From contig CAYYIJ010000100.1 in NCBI GenBank assembly GCA_964471945.1, forward strand, positions 1 to 7,261: a stretch of 7,261 nt of DNA, read 5' to 3'. The stretch comes from JASEHD01 sp964471945. Its GTDB lineage: Bacteria; Bacteroidota; Ignavibacteria; UBA10030; SZUA-254. Made by a program: the position numbers and the translations under genes. The stretch's first letter is position 1; the number at the start of each line of letters is the position of its first letter. The notes below the pieces were generated by a model. That model saw only the letters and a list, made by a program, of their open reading frames with translations. It did no database searches and was not told the DNA's origin. Of the stretch, positions 1 through 5,292 are shown piece after piece.

Positions 1-153
1 AATCTACTGACTAAAAAAATTGTGGCGAAGCCATTCCATTGGAAAAAGCAAATCACAACTAAAATGAAGAAAGAAACCTCAAATAAACCACTGAATAAAA
101 TCTACTGACTAAAAAAATTGTGGCGAAGCCATTCCATTGGAAAAAGCAAATCA
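1..153. repeat. 55-bp direct repeat, two copies with 98-bp period
   Basis: Positions 1-55 and 99-153 are identical over 55 bases, beginning AATCTACTGACT and ending GCAAATCA. Identity breaks at 56 versus 154. A 43-bp A-rich spacer (56-98) separates the copies. The first copy starts at the first base of the window, so the repeat may extend further left and more copies may exist. The period of 98 is not a multiple of 3, so the copies lie in different reading frames, which argues against a repeated protein domain. On the minus strand each copy contains a short frame reading MEWLRHNFFSQ then stop, which I regard as chance. The likeliest reading is a tandem or dispersed intergenic repeat. What it does is unknown. 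Confidence 0.85.
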
Positions 154-241
154 AAACGAAACTACGTTCCATAAATTCATCATACCTTACAATCTTAGTC
201 CGATTTTCGTGAGTGAATCTTCGAGCGGCACAAGGGGAGAT

Positions 242-270
242 TTGACATTGTCAATTGTTCCCCCTAAATT
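242..270 (+). promoter_or_regulatory. possible sigma70-type promoter with overlapping palindrome
   Basis: TTGACA at 242-247 matches the sigma70 -35 consensus exactly. After a 17-bp spacer, TAAATT at 265-270 matches 4 of 6 positions of the -10 consensus. The -35 box is also the left half of a small inverted repeat, TTGAC-ATT-GTCAA (242-254), which could be a repressor site or chance. A transcript from here would have a leader of nearly 300 nt before the gene at 570 and would include the small ORF at 334-447. FCB-group bacteria often use other promoter consensus sequences, so this is tentative. Confidence 0.25.
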
Positions 271-333
271 AGATATGGATTATTGTTTTTGCTATACTTC
301 CGCGGACTAAAGAGACGATGGACATATTGGGCT

Positions 334-447
334 ATGTTTAAACCAGAGGTTTACTCGTTTGTTTTCTCATCTTTTATTTATGTTGTTTACTGCATCATTT
401 TAGGATTAAAAGATTATGAGCGATGGGAAAATTCTTTTAAGAGATGA
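334..447 (+). CDS. possible 37-aa single-pass membrane peptide
   Basis: An ATG at 334 opens 37 codons ending in TGA at 445-447. The product starts MFKPEVYSF, has an uncharged hydrophobic stretch at about residues 7-25 that could span the membrane once, and ends with a charged tail (KDYERWENSFKR). That layout is typical of small membrane proteins. The frame is open further upstream to 268 but has no better start there. No good Shine-Dalgarno sequence precedes the ATG. A tiny upstream ORF (ATG at 318, stop at 339-341) overlaps its start. I recognise no family. It could equally be a remnant of a larger gene or a chance ORF in a leader region. Confidence 0.25.
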   Translation: MFKPEVYSFVFSSFIYVVYCIILGLKDYERWENSFKR

Positions 448-569
448 TATAGGAAAAACACATTGCTCAGTTTTCCATTGAATTGTATTTAAATATATGA
501 GACTCCTGAAAAATCTCTCTGATTGTATTAATATTTATTTGTCAATCAAAAAGTAAAAGATGTTATCAA

Positions 570-1394
570 ATGAAGTGTAAGGTGATAAAATATTTATTGC
601 TGTTTTTTCTTTTTTCAGTTTCGGCAATTTCCCAAAACGAAGAAATAAAATATTCTACCGTTCCCTTCTCGAAGCTGTTCTATAATATCGACAAACATTT
701 TGCGGGGTCATTTACTCATAATCATGGAATGAACCATATATTTGGAGCGGTGGGTAGTTACGGAATTGTCTCGAGCGGTATTGATTGGGATATTTATCAA
801 TTTTCTAAAGATAACATAGGAGTTTCTTACACAGGTTTTGCGTCGGTTATTATTGGTGGTCTTGTGCCTGTGGCCGTCCCGCTTGGGATGTATTATTACG
901 GTAAATCTGAAGTCAACGACAAATTACAAGTTACATCATTAGCTTTGGGGCAAGCCGTAATAATAAGTCTTGTAGTTTCTTCTACATATAAATTAATCAC
1001 GGGAAGAAAACCGCCGGAGATTTTCGATGACGAAACGAATGTAAAAGATTACAGTAAAGATTTTAAATTTGGTTTTTTAAATCGTGGGGTTTTCGACGGT
1101 TGGCCCAGCGGACATACAATGACGGCATTTGCTATGGCGACAACTTTAAGTGAACTCTATCCTGAAAACACAACCGTTAAGATTTGTGCTTTCATCTATG
1201 CCTCGATTATCGGTTTGGGGGTATCAACGAATATCCATTGGTTCTCCGATGCATTTGCTGGTGCGCTGATTGGTTATTCGATCGGCAAAAGTGTCGGTGC
1301 TGGTTTTACGAATTTAAAAAATCGGAACGATGAAAATCAATCACTAAAGTTTCAAATTATTCCGGGCGGGATAAGTTTATTGTATCATTTTTAA
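570..1394 (+). CDS. PAP2-superfamily membrane phosphatase-like protein with altered motifs
   Basis: This 274-aa protein has an N-terminal signal or anchor (residues 1-22, MKCK then a hydrophobic core ending SAISQ) and several hydrophobic helices at about 58-70, 84-108, 121-139, 182-194, 203-219 and 226-243. PAP2 enzymes remove phosphate from lipids such as phosphatidic acid or undecaprenyl pyrophosphate on the outer face of the membrane. Motif 2 is intact (PSGH, 179-182), and the motif 3 His and Asp are present (H223, D227 in NIHWFSDAFAG). In motif 1 (K-x6-R-P) K141 is present, but the Arg position is P148 (KLITGRKPP). In motif 3 the Arg normally six residues before the His is G217. The fold is therefore clear, but activity and substrate are not. 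The C-terminus (SLKFQIIPGGISLLYHF) looks like a single amphipathic strand. The start at 570 gives a good signal sequence; another ATG at 560 is out of frame. It converges on the histidine kinase gene with a 15-bp gap. Confidence 0.85.
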   Translation: MKCKVIKYLLLFFLFSVSAISQNEEIKYSTVPFSKLFYNIDKHFAGSFTHNHGMNHIFGAVGSYGIVSSGIDWDIYQFSKDNIGVSYTGFASVIIGGLVPVAVPLGMYYYGKSEVNDKLQVTSLALGQAVIISLVVSSTYKLITGRKPPEIFDDETNVKDYSKDFKFGFLNRGVFDGWPSGHTMTAFAMATTLSELYPENTTVKICAFIYASIIGLGVSTNIHWFSDAFAGALIGYSIGKSVGAGFTNLKNRNDENQSLKFQIIPGGISLLYHF

Positions 1395-1409
1395 AAGCGA
1401 AATCTAAAT

Positions 1410-2624
1410 TTATTTCCCCAACTTTATCCTAAAAGTCGTTCCTTTCCCAATCTTGCTTTCTTTAACGAACAGTTTTCCCTTATGGTAATCCTCGATGATC
1501 CGTTTCGAGAGACTTAATCCAAGTCCCCAGCCGCGTTTCTTTGTGCTGTATCCTGGGCGAAAAATATCCTTTCTCATTTTCATATCGATACCTTTTCCCG
1601 TATCCTTGACATCAACGAAAATAACATTCCCTTTTGATGTGATTAAGAATGTAATTTTTCCGGCATTGTCTTCTATTGCATCAAGCGCATTCTTGATAAG
1701 ATTTTCAATGACCCATTCGAATAATTCTCGATTTAAACGTGCGGTTGAATGTTTATCAGTGGCTATACCTATCTCTATTTGTCTCCCTTGAGTGAAACGA
1801 GAAGGCAGTCTCTGTTGAAAATAGTTTAGAACCGATTGAACAACTTCGTGTAAATCTTCTTCTTTAAAACTTGGTCTCGATCCGATTTTTGAAAACCGCT
1901 CTGTAACTTTATGCAATCGCTGTAAGTCTTGTTCCATTTCTGAAATTGTGGAAAGTTGTTTAGGATTGTCGGTAGAATATTCTTTCATCATTTCAATCCA
2001 ACCCAGCAGACTTGAGAGAGGTGTGCCTAATTGATGTGCGGTTTCTTTTGCCATACCAACCCAGATGTTGCTTTGCTCATGGCGTTTTATATAACTGAAA
2101 CCGATGTATCCGATTAGTATGAACATGCCTGCGATACCGATTTCTATATATGGAAGCCATCGCAATTTTGTTATGAGTTCAGATTCGCCGTAGTGTAAAT
2201 GCTGAACAATAGAATCTTGCTCTGATATTCTCAATATGACTTTAATCGGATTATTTTGTAGGTCAAGCTCTCGAATAACCGTTGATATGAATTTCTTCTG
2301 TTGATCAGGTGTCAGTGTTGAATCTAAATTTATATTGCGAGAGATAAGTGGGTAATTTTGAAGTGGTTCGTTCTTATCGTCGGTCAATACCATCGGGAAA
2401 TCTATGGATTGAATGACTTCATCGAAAATAAAACTATAATCCGATTGATCAGTTGGTGTGTTTGCGATAAATTCGAGTGATTTTGCATAAAGGCCAGCAA
2501 CTTGTCGTTCTTTCTCAAGCAGTTGCTGAACAATGTATCGTGTATATAATAATGTTGCAATAACGATAACCACCGCCGTCCCGAGTAATATGAGCTTGAT
2601 GTTGGTTGAGCGAGGTGCAGGCAT
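1410..2624 (-). CDS. membrane sensor histidine kinase, orphan
   Basis: From the ATG at 2624 this is 404 aa. TM1 lies at about residues 8-28, an extracytoplasmic sensor region of about 125 aa follows, and TM2 is at about 157-178. The kinase core then has the H-box AKETAHQLGTPLSS (phospho-acceptor H197), an N-box NLIKNALDAI (308-317), DTGKG (341-345), an F-box-like FRPGYSTKK and GWGLGLSLS (365-373). It should autophosphorylate on His and pass phosphate to a response regulator, but none is encoded in the window. There is no obvious HAMP or PAS domain. The residue after the catalytic His is Gln rather than Glu/Asp. An in-frame GTG at 2663 would add 13 residues and overlap purA by 35 bp. I prefer the ATG because it lies 4 nt after the purA stop, which suits translational coupling, and because it puts the membrane anchor near the N-terminus. 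The signal sensed is unknown. Confidence 0.9.
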   Translation of the reverse strand: MPAPRSTNIKLILLGTAVVIVIATLLYTRYIVQQLLEKERQVAGLYAKSLEFIANTPTDQSDYSFIFDEVIQSIDFPMVLTDDKNEPLQNYPLISRNINLDSTLTPDQQKKFISTVIRELDLQNNPIKVILRISEQDSIVQHLHYGESELITKLRWLPYIEIGIAGMFILIGYIGFSYIKRHEQSNIWVGMAKETAHQLGTPLSSLLGWIEMMKEYSTDNPKQLSTISEMEQDLQRLHKVTERFSKIGSRPSFKEEDLHEVVQSVLNYFQQRLPSRFTQGRQIEIGIATDKHSTARLNRELFEWVIENLIKNALDAIEDNAGKITFLITSKGNVIFVDVKDTGKGIDMKMRKDIFRPGYSTKKRGWGLGLSLSKRIIEDYHKGKLFVKESKIGKGTTFRIKLGK

Positions 2625-2628
2625 ATTT

Positions 2629-3900
2629 CTAATCTTTGAAAATGGTTTGATCGCGGCGAGCACCTAAAGAAATTATCCGAATTTTTATATTCAAGAGGGC
2701 TTCTATCGCTTCTATGTAATTATGTGCATTTTTTGGTAATAGGGGATAGGAAGTTATTCCAGAAGTTGGTTTCTTCCAACCTTCGAATGTTTCATAAATT
2801 GGTTCGATTGCTTCTAAAGTATTCGTATCGGTCGGGAATGATTTTACAAAATTGCCCATGAACTTATATCCCGTACAAACCTTGATATGGTCGAATTGGT
2901 CGAGTACATCTAATTTCGTTATTGCGATTTCTTGAATCCCGTTCACCATAATCGAATATCGTGTGCTTATAGCATCGAACCATCCGCAGCGTCGTGGACG
3001 ACCTGTAGTTGCACCATACTCGCCTCCAACTGTGCGGAGTTTATCCCCAATTTCGTTCGTTTGCTCAGTCGGGAATGGTCCATTGCCAACGCGAGTAGTA
3101 TATACCTTCACGACACCTATGATCGAATTAATAGATGTAGGAGGAATTCCAAGTCCCGTGCATGCACCTCCACTTGTAGGATTCGAGGAAGTTACAAATG
3201 GATATGTCCCATGGTCAACATCGAGGAGCGCTCCCTGCGCACCTTCTGCCAAAATTTGTTTCCCTTCTTTTATTGCAGTATTGAGGTATAGTGATGTATC
3301 TGTTATATACTCAGCTATTTGTTTATCAAATTCTTCATATTCGGCAGCTATGAGGTCGACATCAAACTCAGGATTGCCATATAGTTTTTTCAATATCTGA
3401 TTTTTTTCTTCGATGTTTCTTTTTAGTTTCTGTACGAAAACATCATTATTGAATAAATCAGTTATCCTTATCCCGACTCGTAAGAATTTATCATTATAAG
3501 CGGGACCAATGCCTTTCCCTGTTGTGCCAATTTTTTCGGATGTTTGTTCGCGAATGGTATCTAAAAGTTTATGATACGGCATGATAAGATGAGCATTATG
3601 ACTGATTAATAACCGCCCACGAATATCTATGCCTAAATCTGTAAGTTGTTTGATTTCGTCCATCAATGCGACTGGATCAACAACAACTCCATTTCCGATG
3701 ACACAAGTAACATGTGTATGAAAGATCCCAGAAGGGATGAGGTGGAGTACGTAATGTTTATCTCCGATGACAACTGTATGTCCGGCATTAGCGCCACCTT
3801 GATAGCGTGCAACAATGTCGACGTTTTTGCTAAGGTGGTCAACAATTTTACCCTTTCCTTCATCGCCCCACTGGGCTCCTACGATAATTTTTACAGGCAT
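2629..3900 (-). CDS. purA: adenylosuccinate synthetase
   Basis: PurA is a cytoplasmic homodimer that joins IMP and aspartate using GTP to make adenylosuccinate, the first committed step of AMP synthesis (PurB completes it). The 423-aa length is normal for the family. The N-terminal GTP/IMP loop VGAQWGDEGKGK (7-18) includes catalytic D13, and GGANAGHTVV (35-44) includes catalytic H41. Further signatures are GTTGKGIGPAY (125-135), the loop GATTGRPRRCGWFD (296-309), the guanine-recognition TKLD (328-331) and the C-terminal SLGARRDQTI (411-420). That last motif has Ala-Arg where many homologues have Pro-Asp, which I take as lineage variation. The ATG at 3898-3900 gives the standard MPVKIIVGAQWGDEGKGK start. 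The upstream sequence has no strong Shine-Dalgarno, and a terminator-like hairpin ends about 16 nt before the start codon. The histidine kinase gene follows after 4 nt. Confidence 0.98.
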   Translation of the reverse strand: MPVKIIVGAQWGDEGKGKIVDHLSKNVDIVARYQGGANAGHTVVIGDKHYVLHLIPSGIFHTHVTCVIGNGVVVDPVALMDEIKQLTDLGIDIRGRLLISHNAHLIMPYHKLLDTIREQTSEKIGTTGKGIGPAYNDKFLRVGIRITDLFNNDVFVQKLKRNIEEKNQILKKLYGNPEFDVDLIAAEYEEFDKQIAEYITDTSLYLNTAIKEGKQILAEGAQGALLDVDHGTYPFVTSSNPTSGGACTGLGIPPTSINSIIGVVKVYTTRVGNGPFPTEQTNEIGDKLRTVGGEYGATTGRPRRCGWFDAISTRYSIMVNGIQEIAITKLDVLDQFDHIKVCTGYKFMGNFVKSFPTDTNTLEAIEPIYETFEGWKKPTSGITSYPLLPKNAHNYIEAIEALLNIKIRIISLGARRDQTIFKD

Positions 3901-3916
3901 AACATTTCTAATAGAT

Positions 3917-3951
3917 AAAAAACTCCGATGGAAAACAACTTCATCGGAGTT
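3917..3951 (-). terminator. intrinsic terminator or attenuator hairpin between the STAS gene and purA
   Basis: AACTCCGATG (3921-3930) and CATCGGAGTT (3942-3951) form a perfect 10-bp inverted repeat around an 11-nt loop. Read on the minus strand, the stem is followed by a run of six T (3922 down to 3917, partly inside the stem), the form of a Rho-independent terminator. It lies 28 nt after the STAS stop codon, so it should end the secD-secF-STAS transcript. It also ends about 16 nt before the purA ATG, too close for a separate purA promoter downstream of it. Confidence 0.8.
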
Positions 3952-3978
3952 CTGTTAAGGAAATTCAGTATTCAATCT

Positions 3979-4317
3979 TTATTTAAAACTTATTATTGCT
4001 TCTTTGACAGATGTAAATAGCTCGAAGACGGTAGTGAGTTTTGTTATCGTAAGTAAACTCTCGATTTTTTTTGATGGTTCGGCAATTTTTAAATCACCAC
4101 CTGCTTTCCTAATAGTTGTCAGAGCATTTATTAACATGCTGAGTCCGGAACTATTCATAGTTTGTACATCTGAAAGATCGACGACAATCTTTTTCTTTTT
4201 CTTTTCAATAAGGTTGTGAAGAACTTCGTTTAGCGCGCTTGCATCTGGACCCCCGAATACGCTTCCTTTAAGCTCTATTACCGTGATTCCATCAATTTCG
4301 TTTGTTGAGAGATTCAT
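3979..4317 (-). CDS. STAS-domain protein, anti-sigma-factor antagonist type
   Basis: This 112-aa cytoplasmic protein is one STAS domain, like SpoIIAA/RsbV. Such proteins bind an anti-sigma factor kinase when unphosphorylated and are switched off by Ser phosphorylation. Visible features are strand 1 (ITVIELKGSV, 11-20), the KKIVVDLSDV strand (42-51) and the conserved loop MNSSGLSML (54-62), where S57 aligns with the SpoIIAA phosphorylated Ser. The usual Asp two residues before it is N55. The C-terminal half has the helix-strand pattern of the fold (GGDLKIAEPS, then LLTITKLTTVFELF). A Lys run (K39-K43) comes from a simple AAAAAG-type tract at 4189-4206. The gene starts 13 nt after secF and has no clear Shine-Dalgarno. 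No anti-sigma kinase, PP2C phosphatase or sigma factor is in the window, so its partner is unknown. Confidence 0.92.
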   Translation of the reverse strand: MNLSTNEIDGITVIELKGSVFGGPDASALNEVLHNLIEKKKKKIVVDLSDVQTMNSSGLSMLINALTTIRKAGGDLKIAEPSKKIESLLTITKLTTVFELFTSVKEAIISFK

Positions 4318-4330
4318 ACTGCATCAAATA

Positions 4331-5269
4331 TTATTGAGCCGTTGCCGGTTTTAGTTTTTTACGCTGTTTGTAATTATTGAATTCTAGTACGGTTGCACTT
4401 GCTATGAAGATTGAAGAATATGTGCCGGTAATAATACCTATAGTAAGTGCAAAAGCAAACCCACGGTTGACTTCTCCACCGAAGAGAAACAAAATCATCG
4501 TAACAAGAAAAATTGTTCCCGAAGTAATGATTGTTCTGCTGAGAGTTTCGTTTACGCTCTTGTTTATCAATTCCTTTAATCCCATCGAGCGATGAATTTT
4601 TTGGTTTTCACGGAGACGATCAAAAATTACTACTGTATCGTTTACTGAAAGACCGACTAATGTAAGAAATGCGGCAATCATGTTCTGATCGATTTCAAAG
4701 TTTGTAATAGTCGACCAGCCATCCACGAGCGAAATAACACCAAGTGTTACTAAAACATCGTGAAACAATGCAGCGACAGCACCAACACCATAAATAAATT
4801 TAAAGCGGAAGCCGATATACACCATGATAGCAATAAGTGAGAATAATATGGCCATGAAGGCATCTTTTCGAAGCTCAGCCCCCACCTTGGCACCGATTTT
4901 TTGTTCCTCGAGAACTTGAGGATGTAAATTGGAAAAGGTTCTTTGTAACGCCGCTCGTATCTGGTCACCAACTACCGTTCCTTCTCCGATTGCGTGCGTT
5001 CGTATTAAAACCTTAGTTGGTTCACCGTAGGTTTTCAGCTCTGCTTTTTCGAAACCCGCTGTATTCATCATCTGGCGAACGTCACCGATTTCAGGTGGTT
5101 TATTGAATTCTACAATTAGTTCGGTCCCACCTGTGAAATCTAAGCCTAAATCGAGTCCACCCTTGAGTGGAATCGATGCCATACCGATTATGATTACGAA
5201 AAGTGAGAAGATGTACAATTTTTGTCTTACTTCCATGAATCCAATATTTGTTTTTCTAAAAAATCTCAT
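4331..5269 (-). CDS. secF: protein translocase subunit SecF
   Basis: SecF pairs with SecD in the inner membrane. The complex uses the proton gradient to pull secreted proteins out of the SecYEG channel on the periplasmic side. The 312-aa length is typical. TM1 is at about 18-35, followed by the signature GLDLGLDFTGGTELIVEF (38-55) at the start of the periplasmic P4 domain. KIGAKVGAELRKDA (124-137) then leads into five further helices. In TM4, GLSVNDTVVIFDRLREN (206-222) holds conserved D211 and R218, matching the proton-pathway region of known SecDF. The C-terminus is a basic cytoplasmic tail (KQRKKLKPATAQ). The start ATG has a GGAG Shine-Dalgarno 8 nt upstream. The gene lies 23 nt after secD and 13 nt before the STAS gene, consistent with one operon. 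Confidence 0.97.
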   Translation of the reverse strand: MRFFRKTNIGFMEVRQKLYIFSLFVIIIGMASIPLKGGLDLGLDFTGGTELIVEFNKPPEIGDVRQMMNTAGFEKAELKTYGEPTKVLIRTHAIGEGTVVGDQIRAALQRTFSNLHPQVLEEQKIGAKVGAELRKDAFMAILFSLIAIMVYIGFRFKFIYGVGAVAALFHDVLVTLGVISLVDGWSTITNFEIDQNMIAAFLTLVGLSVNDTVVIFDRLRENQKIHRSMGLKELINKSVNETLSRTIITSGTIFLVTMILFLFGGEVNRGFAFALTIGIITGTYSSIFIASATVLEFNNYKQRKKLKPATAQ

Positions 5270-5277
5270 TAATTAAA

Positions 5278-5281
5278 CTCC
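5278..5281 (-). promoter_or_regulatory. ribosome binding site of secF
   Basis: GGAG on the minus strand lies 8 nt before the secF ATG, inside the 23-nt gap after the secD stop. It supports the chosen secF start and is one of the few good Shine-Dalgarno matches in the window. Confidence 0.6.
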
Positions 5282-5292
5282 ATTTCTAAAAA

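Larger units (their letters stand above)
154..569. other. 416-bp intergenic stretch upstream of the PAP2-like gene
   Basis: No gene can be assigned with confidence here. The stretch is AT-rich apart from a short G/C-richer patch at about 220-265. It holds a possible promoter with an overlapping palindrome (242-270) and one small ORF with a hydrophobic segment (334-447), both listed separately. I saw no tRNA, strong terminator hairpin or riboswitch-like fold. The last 60 bp before the start at 570 are very AT-rich and lack a clear Shine-Dalgarno sequence. Confidence 0.6.

Noticed and set aside
1..108. Plus-strand frame open from the window edge to TGA at 106-108, which could be the 3' end of a gene
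   Set aside because: The sequence is Lys/Thr-rich without recognisable protein pattern, and the same repeat reappears at 99 in another frame. It cannot be told from chance without upstream sequence.
59..172. 37-codon minus-strand ORF (MERSFVLICFF...) running through the second repeat copy
   Set aside because: It crosses the repeat and its spacer, is low in complexity, has no ribosome binding site, and the same repeat in copy 1 is in a different frame. More likely a chance frame in repeat DNA.
422..482. Inverted sequence GGAAAA ... TTTTCC as a hairpin
   Set aside because: The arms are only 6-7 A/T-rich bases separated by about 40 nt, which is expected by chance in this composition.
1495..1791. 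98-codon plus-strand ORF
   Set aside because: It lies wholly antisense to the histidine kinase catalytic domain, whose motifs are clear on the minus strand.
2932..3400. Two overlapping plus-strand ORFs of 119 and 145 codons
   Set aside because: Both are antisense shadows of purA, which has full-length conserved motifs in the opposite strand.
3646..3918. ORFs on both strands overlapping the purA 5' part
   Set aside because: The region encodes the conserved PurA N-terminus, including D13 and H41. The alternative frames show no family features.
3901..3981. Purine riboswitch in front of purA
   Set aside because: The gap is 78 nt and contains one simple hairpin. None of the conserved three-way-junction sequence of purine riboswitches is visible.
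4189..4206. AAAAAG-type tract in the STAS gene as a possible programmed frameshift or phase-variation site
   Set aside because: The longest A run is five bases, so it is not the A-AAA-AAG slippery heptamer. The STAS fold continues in frame on both sides. Lys codons in an AT-rich genome explain it.
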